Below, one piece after another: positions 23,796 to 32,726 of a stretch of DNA of 39,226 bases. The position numbers and the translations under genes were made by a program. Numbering within the stretch: the first letter of the stretch is position 1; each line of letters opens with the position of its first letter. The notes under the pieces were generated by a model. It saw nothing but the letters and a program-made list of their open reading frames with translations, did not search any database and was not told where the DNA came from. The DNA comes from Ignavibacteriota bacterium (GTDB lineage: Bacteria > Bacteroidota > Ignavibacteria > UBA10030 > UBA6906), in NCBI GenBank assembly GCA_003154425.1, contig PMDK01000212.1:1-39226 (forward strand), read 5' to 3'.

Positions 23796-26700
23796 TCAGG
23801 CGTATTCGTCCCTGCGCATGGTCTGGTTGGAGTCCCGCACGAACCCGAGCGTCCGCAGCTGCTCGCCGAGCGGGCTCTCGGCGGGACGGAGATCGTCGCA
23901 GTATTCGACAACGATCTCCCTGAACGGGCGGAGATCGCCCGGGAGTCTGAGGAGACCGACAAAAAGTTCGAGCCCCTTCTGCACGATCTCCCTGGCCGGC
24001 ATGCCGAGCGAGCGAATCCGGGCTCCGGAGGATTCAAAGAGGAGAAAGGGGGATCCTCCGTCGAATGCTATGTAGGTTCCCTGCGAACGCGTCACGCGGA
24101 GCGGAGTTCCTCCTTTTCCCCCCGTGGGAAAATCCATGCCGGGGCCGTAGGGATTTGCCGGGTCGCAGGCGTTCAGGAGCACGACTCCCGATCGACCCTT
24201 TTGGGAGCGGACGTTCCGGAGCTCTTCGACGGCCGACGGAAGCGCGAACTGCATCCCGGAGAGTCCCTCGACGAAGTACCCGCGCCGGACTTCCCCCCTG
24301 AGCTCCATCCGTGACAGCTGCGGAGCGATCATCCCCCAGGGGAGAAGATCCTCGCGTCTGTGGAACTCGCGGGCGACGATGCCGTACCTCTCGAGAAGGA
24401 GTCCTGCCTGGGCGCGGGCGCGATCATCGTCCCCCGGCGGATCTCCCATCAGTCCCGGAGTGCGGACCAGCGACCACCTCCCCGTCCACCCCGGCACCTG
24501 GCGGAAGGCCCGGCGGGCTGATTGCATGATGCGTCCCCTCCCCGGCGCGCGGCGGGGATTCACAAGCTCGATCCGTTCATAACGCTCCGGGAGATCGGTG
24601 CGCGCGGGGCGGCGCACCGCGGTCACTTCCGCGAATACATCATTGGTGAGGATCCCGTTCCAGAAGAGCTCTGCGATGCCGTTGTTCATCCCCTCAAGCG
24701 AAAGCCTCGTCCCCTCCCGGATGTCGCTGAAGAACGAGGCGCCGTGAGTCCGCACGAACTCCAGTATGCGTCGGGCCGGCTCATGGATCCGGGCTTCGGC
24801 GTCGTCCGTGCCGGCACCGAGCCCGGTACTTAGATAGAGAGCTCCGTTCCCCCGCGCGATGAAACGGATGCGGCCCGGTCCGCCCCCCACCCAGGCGCCG
24901 CTCCCCGCGGTGGAATACCGTGAGAGATCATCGGAGGAGATGCCCGGAACGCGGGCGCGCAGGACGTCACGTTCCCACACCTCCGCTGGAAGAGGGAGAC
25001 CTTCGAGGCGGCCGAGGGCCGTCGAGAGGTCGCCTTCCCGGCCCGCTTCCACGCCCACCCCCTGCCAGCGGAAGAGAAACGATGTAAACTCGGCCGGATT
25101 CGAGGGCGTGATCTCGTGCCGGAGGATCGTAATCGTCTGCCTGTGTATCCGTTCGAGTGTCGGTTTGTAGCACCACTCTTCGGCGGCTTCTCCCTCCCGG
25201 ACTCCGAACCGTCCGCGCACGACCTCCCTCGATTCCGCGAGCTGGCCCGCGATCCGCTCCGCCCGTTCGGGCCCGGTGCCGAATCTGCTCCCGATCTCGT
25301 TGCTTGTCCTCGGGCCGTGGGTCCGCAGATACCTCCCGATCAGGAACGCCGCGCTCGCCTCGGAGTCGAGCGAGCGGTAGAGTTCGCGTTCCTCCGCCGC
25401 GATCCATCGCGGCCCGTCGTGAAAGTCGACCCTCGCCGCCCTCCCGTCCCTCTCGAGCGTCCCCACCATCGCGCCGGAATCCCCTTCGCACCGCAGGCGC
25501 AGCTCTCCTGCGGTCAGGTCGCCTATCCTGAGGAGGATCTCCATCAACTCTTCGGGGGAGCGCGCCCGCATCCCCTCCGCCGAGTGCTGGAGCTGCCGCT
25601 CGACCGCCTCGACCGCCTCGGGGCGGATGAGTGTGGAGACCGAATCGAGGTCGATGATTTCCCCGAGGATTTCCCGGTTGACTGCAAGGTACTGGCTCAG
25701 GCGGTCTTCCCGCGGCTGATCGTTCTGGTACATATACACGGCGATGAAATCGAAGAGCAGGCTCGCGGCGAACGGGGAGGGGATCTCCGTGGAGGCGTGT
25801 GCGACGGCGATCGATCCCTGCTCGATCCCCCGGAGGACATCCATGAAATGCTCGAAGTCGAGCACATCGTGAAGGATCTCCCTCACGGTCTCTATCACGA
25901 TTGGGAAGTCGTCGTACCTCCGGGCGGCCTGAAGCAGGTCGCCGGCCCGCAGGCGCTGGAGCCAGAGGGGGGTTCTCTTCCCCGGGGCGGTCCGCGGCAT
26001 CAGGAGTGAGCGCGAGGCGTTCTGCCGGAATTGCCCTCCGAACAGGGGAGAGGAGAGGACTTCGTCCAGCACGACCCCCCGGGCCTCCTCCGCCCCGATA
26101 TTTTCGAGAAGGTTCACCGGCAGCGTGTCCGCATCCGCCGAACGGAGCAATATGCCGTCGTCGTTGTACAGCATCTGGGGCTCGGCTCCGGTCAGAGCCT
26201 GGAGCCTGTGGGCGAGCAGGAGTCCCAGGAGCCCGTTCACCCTGCGCCCGAACGAGGAGTGGACGACGAGCCGGGGATCCCCGATCTCGTCCCGGAACGA
26301 CTCCACGAGTATGAGCAGGTCGTGGGGGATGACCCCCGTGGCATCCCGCTGCCTGCGAAAGTACTCGCGTATGTTCCACGCGGACCGGCTGTCGATCGGG
26401 TACCCGCTGCGGAGCAGCGCGAGGCATTCCGGCTCGTCGATCGCCTCCTCCATCGATCTGCGGAAGCGCCCGACTTTGAGACCGAGTTCATAACTTCGTC
26501 CTATCCCCTCCCCCCGCCAGAACGGCATGCGTGCTGGCTGGCCGGGGGCGGGACTCACGGTGAGCCTGTTTGCGTCGATCTCTTCCACCCGCCACACGCT
26601 CGATCCGAGTATGAACGTATCGCCGTTCCTCGTCTCGTACACGAATTCTTCGTCCACTTCCCCCACTTTGGTCTTCCCGTCCCCCAGGTAGACACCGTAG

Positions 26701-28364
26701 TATCCCCTGTCAGCGATCGTCCCCCCGTTCGTCACCGCAAGCCGGCTGCTCCCGGGCAGGGCGCGGAGGACGCCGTTGACCCTGTCCCACGAGACGCTCG
26801 CCCTGAGCTCCCGGAACGTCTCACCGGAGTACCGGCCGGCAATCATCTGGATCACCCCGTCGAAGAGGCGGCGGGGCAAGTCGCGGTAACAATATGACCC
26901 GCGGACGAGATCGAAGAGCCCATCGGGATCCCTGTCTTCCACGCTCACCATCGCCACGATCTGCTGGGCCAGCACGTCGAGACAGTTCCCGGGGATGACC
27001 GTCTGTTCCACTTCGTGATCGACCATCCCCCTGGCGACGACAGCCGACTCGACGAGATCTTCGCGGTGCGTGGGAAAAATCCGTCCTTTGCTTGTCGCTG
27101 TGACAAGGTGTCCCGACCGGCCGACCCTCTGCAGGGCGCGGGCTATCCCTCTCGGGGACTGGAGCTGGATCACCAGGTCGATGCTCCCGATATCAATCCC
27201 CAGTTCGAGAGAGGAGGTGGCGACGAGCGCCCTGATTTTCCCCCCCTTCAGGTCCGTTTCCATTTTCTCCCGTGCCTGCCGGGACATGCTTCCATGATAT
27301 GCCTGGACGAGCGGCCCGTCCCCGCTGCCCCCACCGCTCCAGGACGTGGAGTGCGGGACCGCGCGGAGATTGATGCTCGGGGGGAGGGGGTCCCCTCCCC
27401 CCGCCCCCCCGGGTTCCGCGTTTCCGGTCTTCTGAGATCCGCCTCCCCCGCCTGCGACCGCCTCGTTCAATGCCGCCGCGACCCGTTCCGCCAGCCGCCT
27501 GTTGTTGACGAATATGAGCGTCGTACTGTGGATTCTGATGAGCGCCAGTATCTCGGTGAAGACAAGGGGCCAGACCCCCTCCTGGGTGAGGAGCGAAAAG
27601 TCCGGCGCGGCGCATTCCACCTGGACGTCCATTGTCTTCCGGTGTCCTGCGTCGATGATGCACACCTCCCGGGGGACGAACGCACCTCCCTCCCGGTGCA
27701 TCCCTCCCAGGAACGCCGCAATCCTCTCCAGCGGCCGCTGTGTCGCGGAGAGCCCGATCCTGATAAATTCCTGCTCCGCCACCTCCTGGAGCCTCTCCAG
27801 CGAGAGTGAGAGGTGCACGCCCCGCTTGTTCCCGCACACGGCGTGTATCTCATCGACGATCACGTACTGTACCGTGCGGAACATGCCCCGTGAGCGCCTG
27901 GAGGTCAGCATCAGGTAAAGTGATTCGGGGGTAGTGATGAGTATGTCGGGGGGATGCCTCTGCATTGCCGCACGCCGCGACTGCGTCGTGTCCCCGGTCC
28001 TCACCCCGGTGCGGATGGCGGGGAGTTTCAATCCCGCCTCCGCGGCGGCTTGTCCGATCCCCTCCAGCGGACCCTCCAGGTTCCTCTCGATGTCGTTGTT
28101 GAGCGCCTTCAGGGGAGAGACATACAGTATGCGGACCCCCGGCGGGAGCGTCCCCTCCAGGTGCTGTTCCACGAGATGATTGATCGCCCAGAGAAACGCC
28201 GCGAGCGTTTTACCGGAGCCTGTCGGAGCGAGTATGAGCGTGTTCTTTCCTGAGGAAATGCTGGGCCACCCCAGTGTCTGCGGCGGCGTCGGGGCGCCGT
28301 ACGTCCGCTGGAACCAGTTCCGGACCGCGGGATGGAAATCGTTCAGTATGCCTGTGGAATCCAT
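23796..28364 (-). CDS. lhr: Long-form Lhr superfamily 2 ATP-dependent helicase
   Basis: Lhr is a 3'-5' DNA helicase/translocase implicated in repair. The 1522-residue chain matches the long form: two RecA-like lobes, a winged-helix and Lhr-core region, then a C-terminal extension with further winged-helix-like domains. Visible motifs are APTGSGKT (46-53), SPLKAL (83-88), DEIH (171-174), SATQ (206-209), FVNNRRLAERV (285-295) and the arginine-finger region LQRVGRSGH. Residues about 303-352, between the strands of lobe 2, are a Gly/Pro-rich stretch that interrupts the usual short link to YHGSMSR and carries a DNA palindrome. ATG 28364 follows a GAGGTAG sequence on the minus strand. It is divergent from the adaptor gene, with a 100-base gap. 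Confidence 0.94.
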   Translation of the reverse strand: MDSTGILNDFHPAVRNWFQRTYGAPTPPQTLGWPSISSGKNTLILAPTGSGKTLAAFLWAINHLVEQHLEGTLPPGVRILYVSPLKALNNDIERNLEGPLEGIGQAAAEAGLKLPAIRTGVRTGDTTQSRRAAMQRHPPDILITTPESLYLMLTSRRSRGMFRTVQYVIVDEIHAVCGNKRGVHLSLSLERLQEVAEQEFIRIGLSATQRPLERIAAFLGGMHREGGAFVPREVCIIDAGHRKTMDVQVECAAPDFSLLTQEGVWPLVFTEILALIRIHSTTLIFVNNRRLAERVAAALNEAVAGGGGGSQKTGNAEPGGAGGGDPLPPSINLRAVPHSTSWSGGGSGDGPLVQAYHGSMSRQAREKMETDLKGGKIRALVATSSLELGIDIGSIDLVIQLQSPRGIARALQRVGRSGHLVTATSKGRIFPTHREDLVESAVVARGMVDHEVEQTVIPGNCLDVLAQQIVAMVSVEDRDPDGLFDLVRGSYCYRDLPRRLFDGVIQMIAGRYSGETFRELRASVSWDRVNGVLRALPGSSRLAVTNGGTIADRGYYGVYLGDGKTKVGEVDEEFVYETRNGDTFILGSSVWRVEEIDANRLTVSPAPGQPARMPFWRGEGIGRSYELGLKVGRFRRSMEEAIDEPECLALLRSGYPIDSRSAWNIREYFRRQRDATGVIPHDLLILVESFRDEIGDPRLVVHSSFGRRVNGLLGLLLAHRLQALTGAEPQMLYNDDGILLRSADADTLPVNLLENIGAEEARGVVLDEVLSSPLFGGQFRQNASRSLLMPRTAPGKRTPLWLQRLRAGDLLQAARRYDDFPIVIETVREILHDVLDFEHFMDVLRGIEQGSIAVAHASTEIPSPFAASLLFDFIAVYMYQNDQPREDRLSQYLAVNREILGEIIDLDSVSTLIRPEAVEAVERQLQHSAEGMRARSPEELMEILLRIGDLTAGELRLRCEGDSGAMVGTLERDGRAARVDFHDGPRWIAAEERELYRSLDSEASAAFLIGRYLRTHGPRTSNEIGSRFGTGPERAERIAGQLAESREVVRGRFGVREGEAAEEWCYKPTLERIHRQTITILRHEITPSNPAEFTSFLFRWQGVGVEAGREGDLSTALGRLEGLPLPAEVWERDVLRARVPGISSDDLSRYSTAGSGAWVGGGPGRIRFIARGNGALYLSTGLGAGTDDAEARIHEPARRILEFVRTHGASFFSDIREGTRLSLEGMNNGIAELFWNGILTNDVFAEVTAVRRPARTDLPERYERIELVNPRRAPGRGRIMQSARRAFRQVPGWTGRWSLVRTPGLMGDPPGDDDRARAQAGLLLERYGIVAREFHRREDLLPWGMIAPQLSRMELRGEVRRGYFVEGLSGMQFALPSAVEELRNVRSQKGRSGVVLLNACDPANPYGPGMDFPTGGKGGTPLRVTRSQGTYIAFDGGSPFLLFESSGARIRSLGMPAREIVQKGLELFVGLLRLPGDLRPFREIVVEYCDDLRPAESPLGEQLRTLGFVRDSNQTMRRDEYA
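27309..27458 (-). other. Low-complexity in-frame insert in lhr
   Basis: These 150 bases encode about 50 Gly/Pro/Ser-rich residues within helicase lobe 2. The strands bear a perfect 12-base inverted repeat, CGGGGGGAGGGG (27378-27389) and CCCCTCCCCCCG (27392-27403), and an imperfect one at 27334-27356 (CCGCTCCA with TGGAGTGCGG). The frame is kept. It resembles an inserted palindromic element more than normal protein evolution, but this is inference. Confidence 0.5.
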
Positions 28365-28464
28365 ATCGCGAATCTACCTCAATTCGCCCCCTTTTGCAAC
28401 AAATCTCTCCCTTTGTGCGTACATTACACTGGTACTTCCCCACCGTCCTTTCCGGAGCCTCTCA

Positions 28465-29562
28465 ATGAAAATGAAAAAGAAAATCATGTTCTCCTCCATG
28501 GGGGTCGTGGTCCTCGTCGGGGCTGCGTTCCTTCTGTTCGGCGGATCAAAAAAAGGGGACGACTCCGCACTCCCCCGTGTGAAGGTCACAAAAGGGAACA
28601 TCATCGACAAGGCGCTCGCCGTAGGGACGATTGAGCCGGAGAACGAAATCTCCATCAAGTCCAAGGTCTCGGGCGCCGTCAGCAGGATATTCGCGGATGC
28701 GGGGACGTTTGTCCGTGCGGGGCAGCCGCTCCTTGAGGTCCGCCCCGACCCGACGCCGCTGGAGCTCGCTGAGGCCAAGAGGAATCTTCAGCTTGCGCAG
28801 GTGGATCTCGACAACGCGGTGAAGGACAAAGTCCGCCAGGAATCGCTCCTGTCGAAACATCTCATTTCCGATAAGGAGTACGAAGACTTCCAGCGCCACT
28901 ACGAACAGACGGAGCTCACGGTGAGCCTGAACCACGAGCGGCTGCAGCTCCTTGAACAGGGGAGAGTGAGGATCGGCGGCGTGGAGATTGAGTCGATCGT
29001 GAAAGCGCCCATTGACGGGTACGTCCTGAAAAAAACCGTACAGGTGGGGGATCCCGTCACTCCCCTGACATCGTACCAGGAGGGGACCGTCCTTATGAAG
29101 ATGGCGAACATGGAGCGGCTCCTGTTCAAGGGGACAGTCGATGAGATCGACGTGGGCCGCATGAAGGAGGGGATGCCGGCGGAGATCAAGGTCGGCGCGC
29201 TTCCCACGGACAAGGTCACCGGGACGCTCACGAAGATATCTCTCAAGGCAGAGAAGAAAGAGAACGCGACTGTCTTCCCGATCGAGATTGCGATCCCGAA
29301 GGCGAGCAACAGCGTGCTGCGCGCCGGGTATTCCGCCAACGCCAGTGTGATCATCCGCCACAAGGACAGCGTGCTCGTGATCCCGGAGCGGGTTGTCACG
29401 TTCAGAAACGATTCCGCATTCGTCCGGGTCCCCCTGGCACAGGGGAAGGATGAGGAACGGTATATCAAAGCGGGCCTCAGCGATGCGATCACCGTCGAGG
29501 TGGCCGAAGGGTTGAAGGAAGGGGAAGAGGTGCTCGAGAAACCCGTCAAGAAGATCGAGTAG
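28465..29562 (+). CDS. Periplasmic adaptor (membrane-fusion) subunit of an efflux system
   Basis: The 365-residue protein has an N-terminal membrane anchor (basic MKMKKKIM, hydrophobic to about residue 26). A lipoyl/biotinyl-like half (SKVSGAVSRIFADAGTFVRAGQPLLEV) follows, then a helical hairpin (about 95-155), the second lipoyl half (IVKAPIDGYVLKKTVQVGDPV) and a beta-barrel domain. This is the HlyD/MacA/RND adaptor architecture: it bridges an inner-membrane transporter to an outer-membrane channel. ATG 28465 is chosen because GGAG at 28454-28457 precedes it and the anchor begins there; the longer open frame would run back across lhr. Two MacB-like permease genes follow at 6 and 49 bases, which points to an ABC-type rather than an RND-type partner. 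The gap to lhr (28365-28464) contains only a poorly spaced promoter-like pair. Confidence 0.9.
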   Translation: MKMKKKIMFSSMGVVVLVGAAFLLFGGSKKGDDSALPRVKVTKGNIIDKALAVGTIEPENEISIKSKVSGAVSRIFADAGTFVRAGQPLLEVRPDPTPLELAEAKRNLQLAQVDLDNAVKDKVRQESLLSKHLISDKEYEDFQRHYEQTELTVSLNHERLQLLEQGRVRIGGVEIESIVKAPIDGYVLKKTVQVGDPVTPLTSYQEGTVLMKMANMERLLFKGTVDEIDVGRMKEGMPAEIKVGALPTDKVTGTLTKISLKAEKKENATVFPIEIAIPKASNSVLRAGYSANASVIIRHKDSVLVIPERVVTFRNDSAFVRVPLAQGKDEERYIKAGLSDAITVEVAEGLKEGEEVLEKPVKKIE

Positions 29563-29568
29563 GGGCAC

Positions 29569-30804
29569 ATGGACAGCCTTCGGACCACGATCATCGAGTT
29601 CCTGCGTGACATCAGGGCCCAGAAGCTCCGGACATTCCTGACGATATTCGGCATCATCTGGGGGACTGTGGCGATCGTCGTCCTTCTCGCGTTCGGCATG
29701 GGGTTCAAGCGCCAGCTTGCCATCAACATGCACGGGATGGGTGAGAGCGTTGCGATCATGTTCCCGGGGCGCACCACGAAACCGTTCGAAGGGTTCGGCA
29801 TCGGCCGGCCGGTGAGCTTCATCGAAGACGACGCCCGGCTGATTGCCTCCCAGGTTCCCGGGATCGGACGCATCTGTCCTGAATACGCCGCGGGTGACGC
29901 TCAGGTCCGGCTCGGGGAGAACATTACGAACACGCTCGTCTCGGGGGTCTATCCCGTGTATGCCGACATGCGGAGCATTATTCCCGAGCAGGGGGGGAGG
30001 TTCATCGACGATATCGACATGCAGGACAGAAAACGGGTGGCGCTTATCGGCGACGAAGTGAAGCGTCTGCTGTTCGGCGAGGGGGAAGCGGTCGGCAAAC
30101 TCATCTATGTTAACCAGGTCCCCTTCCTGGTGGTGGGCGTGATGCAGAAGAAGACACAGAGCTCGTCCTACAACCGGCGCGACCAGGACAGGGTGTTCAT
30201 CCCCGCCTCGACGTTCGCCTCGGTGTTCGGCGCGTTCCACGTGAACAACATTATCTATACGCCGGAGGATCCAAGGGAGGCGGAGCAGGTCCAGGACCAG
30301 GTGCGGAAAATACTGGGGAAGAAATACAGATTTGATCCCTCTGACAAAGACGCAGTCTGGATATGGGACACAGCCGGAATGGAAAAATTCATATTCTATT
30401 TCTTCCTGGCGTTCAACCTCTTTCTGGGGCTGATCGGAAGCTTCACGCTGGGGGTGGGGGGAATCGGCGTCGCCAACATCATGTACATCGTCGTGCAGGA
30501 GCGTGTCAAGGAGATCGGTGTCAGACGCGCGGTCGGGGCCAGGCGGCGGACGATCATGGCCCAGTTTTTCGCCGAGACGTTTTTCATCATCGCGATCGGC
30601 TCGTCGATCGGGTTTCTGATTGCGTGGGGCATCACCGTCGTGATGAAGTATATTCCGATCAAGGATTTCGTCGGCACTCCCGAGATCTCAGTGGAGGTGG
30701 CGATTGCCACCGTCCTTGTCCTCGCGGCGATCGGGCTGGCGGCCGGGCTCTTCCCTGCCCGGCGTGCGGCGAACCTGAACGTGGTCGAGTGTCTCCGCAC
30801 GTGA
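29569..30804 (+). CDS. MacB-type ABC transporter permease, first copy
   Basis: The 411-residue protein has the four-helix MacB/FtsX plan. One transmembrane helix (about 21-43) is followed by a large periplasmic MacB_PCD domain (about 45-270) and three C-terminal helices (about 277-305, 328-355, 372-395). Conserved features include the entry RAQKLRTFLTIFGIIWGTVA, the coupling region QERVKEIGVRRAVGARRRTI and the end GLFPARRAANLNVVECLR. There is no ATP-binding domain, unlike fused MacB. It starts 6 bases after the adaptor stop, so the two genes are translationally close. The partner ATPase is not in the window. The probable role is mechanotransmission or efflux across the envelope with the adaptor; substrate unknown. 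Confidence 0.9.
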   Translation: MDSLRTTIIEFLRDIRAQKLRTFLTIFGIIWGTVAIVVLLAFGMGFKRQLAINMHGMGESVAIMFPGRTTKPFEGFGIGRPVSFIEDDARLIASQVPGIGRICPEYAAGDAQVRLGENITNTLVSGVYPVYADMRSIIPEQGGRFIDDIDMQDRKRVALIGDEVKRLLFGEGEAVGKLIYVNQVPFLVVGVMQKKTQSSSYNRRDQDRVFIPASTFASVFGAFHVNNIIYTPEDPREAEQVQDQVRKILGKKYRFDPSDKDAVWIWDTAGMEKFIFYFFLAFNLFLGLIGSFTLGVGGIGVANIMYIVVQERVKEIGVRRAVGARRRTIMAQFFAETFFIIAIGSSIGFLIAWGITVVMKYIPIKDFVGTPEISVEVAIATVLVLAAIGLAAGLFPARRAANLNVVECLRT

Positions 30805-30853
30805 CCGCGACGACGCGGGGAAACAATCCATCTCACAATCAGTTTACCGGTCC

Positions 30854-32101
30854 ATGTGGCTCGAACTCCTCCGTGAATTTTTTCAGGATCTGAATGCCCA
30901 GCGCACGCGGGCGATCCTCACGATCGTCGCGATCACGTGGGGGACCGTGGCCGTGGTGCTCCTGATGTCCTTCGGCGAAGGGTTGGGAACCCAGATGCAG
31001 AACGGGCTCATCAACGCCGGGAACAGGATCATGATACTCTACGGCGGAGAGACGGGGAAACAGTACGAAGGGATGGCCAAAGGACGCAAGATCAGGCTGG
31101 TCGAGGAAGACGCCTCGCTGCTCCAGAAGGCAATCCCGGCGATCGCGATGATAAGCCCCCAATACAGAAACTTTGTCACGCTGACACGGGGGAAGTTCAC
31201 GACAACCACAGAATGTGAAGGGGTCAACCCCCTCTTCGAAGAGATGCGCCGTATGTACCCCGCCTCGGGAGGCCGGTTCCTGAACGACATGGATGTCGTC
31301 GGGCAGCGGCGCTCGCTCGTCCTGGGGGGGAAGATCGCCGCGGATATATTCGGGAAGGAAGATCCGGTCGGACAGCTCATCTCCGTCGACGGGGTCCCGT
31401 TCACGGTTGTCGGCATACTCCAGAAGAAGCTCCAGACCGCGATGAACAACGGTCCCGATGACCAGAGGGCGATCATTCCGTATTCCACGTTTCGCACGAT
31501 GTACGGTTACGAGCACGTCAATTCCCTCGTCGTCCGCCCCGGGGATCCCTCGCGCCAGGAGGAACTCAAGAAGGAGATATTCCGCGTCTTCGCGCGGAAA
31601 TACAATTTCGATCCCTCGGATGAACGGACGCTCTTCATCTGGGATTTCATCGAAGCGGAGAAGATCGGGCAGAAAATCGCGATTGGGGTGACGATATTCC
31701 TTGGATCGGTCGGTTTCCTGACGCTCCTCATTGCCGGCGTGGGTGTTGCGAACGTGATGTACGTTGTCGTGAAAGAACGGACCCACGACATAGGCGTCAA
31801 AATGGCCCTTGGCGCCCGGAAGAGCTACATCCATATGCAGATAGTGTTCGAGGCACTCTTCCTTTCTTTCCTGGGGGGGGCGATCGGGACATTGATCTCC
31901 GTTGCCGTTGTCACCGTGGTCAGGCTGATCCCGACCGACGGCGATATCGGGGCGATGCAGTTTCTCGGGAAGCCGGTTCTCTCGGCTACGATCATCCTCC
32001 TCACCGCGGGCATACTTGCCGCGATCGGACTCCTGGCTGGATTCTTCCCCGCCCGCCGCGCTGCGGCAGTCGATCCGGTCGAGTCACTGCGCTACGAGTG
32101 A
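30854..32101 (+). CDS. MacB-type ABC transporter permease, second copy
   Basis: The 415-residue protein has the same topology as its upstream neighbour and is clearly a diverged paralogue. The openings align (NAQRTRAILTIVAITWGTVA against RAQKLRTFLTIFGIIWGTVA). So do the coupling regions (KERTHDIGVKMALGARKSYI) and the endings (GFFPARRAAAVDPVESLRYE). The periplasmic domain spans about 45-275. Like the first copy it lacks a nucleotide-binding domain. Two non-identical permeases beside one adaptor suggest a heterodimeric membrane unit. It starts 49 bases after the first permease with no clear ribosome-binding site, so coupling or leaderless-style initiation is possible. A candidate promoter for the next gene starts ten bases after its stop. 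Confidence 0.9.
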   Translation: MWLELLREFFQDLNAQRTRAILTIVAITWGTVAVVLLMSFGEGLGTQMQNGLINAGNRIMILYGGETGKQYEGMAKGRKIRLVEEDASLLQKAIPAIAMISPQYRNFVTLTRGKFTTTTECEGVNPLFEEMRRMYPASGGRFLNDMDVVGQRRSLVLGGKIAADIFGKEDPVGQLISVDGVPFTVVGILQKKLQTAMNNGPDDQRAIIPYSTFRTMYGYEHVNSLVVRPGDPSRQEELKKEIFRVFARKYNFDPSDERTLFIWDFIEAEKIGQKIAIGVTIFLGSVGFLTLLIAGVGVANVMYVVVKERTHDIGVKMALGARKSYIHMQIVFEALFLSFLGGAIGTLISVAVVTVVRLIPTDGDIGAMQFLGKPVLSATIILLTAGILAAIGLLAGFFPARRAAAVDPVESLRYE

Positions 32102-32110
32102 CGTCCCTCC

Positions 32111-32139
32111 TTGATTCGCTCGGTTCTAATTGTTAAATT
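32111..32139 (+). promoter_or_regulatory. Sigma-70-like promoter for the thioredoxin-fold gene pair
   Basis: TTGATT (32111-32116), a 17-base spacer and TAAATT (32134-32139) lie in a locally AT-rich stretch between the second permease and the thioredoxin-like gene. The start would be near 32146, giving a leader of about 37 bases to GTG 32183. Confidence 0.5.
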
Positions 32140-32182
32140 AGTAAATATTTGTCGGTTCCCGTCCATGAGAAGGGAGAGGAGA

Positions 32183-32674
32183 GTGAAACGTCCGATACTC
32201 TGCATCGTATTTCTTATCGTCATCGCCGGGTCCCTTGGACAGGGACAGGATGAAGGGGGCCGGAGCAGGACGTACGTTCCTGTCACCAGGTTTGATCCCG
32301 CGCGGGACGCGGCGAAGGATATCCGCCTTGCCGTTGCGGAGGCCCGGGGCTCGGGGCGCCGCGTGCTCGTGGATGTCGGAGGGGACTGGTGCGTCTGGTG
32401 CCGCCGGCTCGATACGCTCTTTACGACCCACAGGGAGCTCGCAGAGTACCGGGATGCACACTACGTGGTTGTGAAAGTGAATTGGAGCAAAGAGAACAAG
32501 AACGAGGGAGTCCTCTCGCGCTATCCCCGCGTGAGCGGCTATCCCCATATTTACGTCCTGGGGAGTGACGGGTCGCTTGTTCATTCGCAGGACACAGGGA
32601 AGCTGGAAAAGGGGAAGGGACACGACCCGGACAAAGTGATGGCGTTTCTGAAGAAGTGGGCGCCGAAAAGCTGA
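32183..32674 (+). CDS. Secreted thioredoxin-fold protein with WCVWC active site
   Basis: The 163-residue protein has a signal peptide (MKRPILCIVFLIVIAGSLGQ). The thioredoxin-7-like domain keeps the redox motif DWCVWC (C70, C73) and the cis-proline loop SGYPHIYV. This family resembles DsbD-gamma/YyaL-type domains and is usually an envelope disulfide reductase. I chose GTG 32183 because AGGGAG at 32171-32176 is six bases upstream and the signal peptide begins there; ATG 32165 would add six charged residues and has no ribosome-binding site. The next gene, another thioredoxin-fold protein, starts 52 bases downstream, so the two may form an electron-transfer pair. Substrate unknown. Confidence 0.85.
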   Translation: MKRPILCIVFLIVIAGSLGQGQDEGGRSRTYVPVTRFDPARDAAKDIRLAVAEARGSGRRVLVDVGGDWCVWCRRLDTLFTTHRELAEYRDAHYVVVKVNWSKENKNEGVLSRYPRVSGYPHIYVLGSDGSLVHSQDTGKLEKGKGHDPDKVMAFLKKWAPKS

Positions 32675-32726
32675 CAGTCACCGCGCCTGCCTTGCCATGA
32701 CAAACAACAACCAACAGGGAGAGAAC

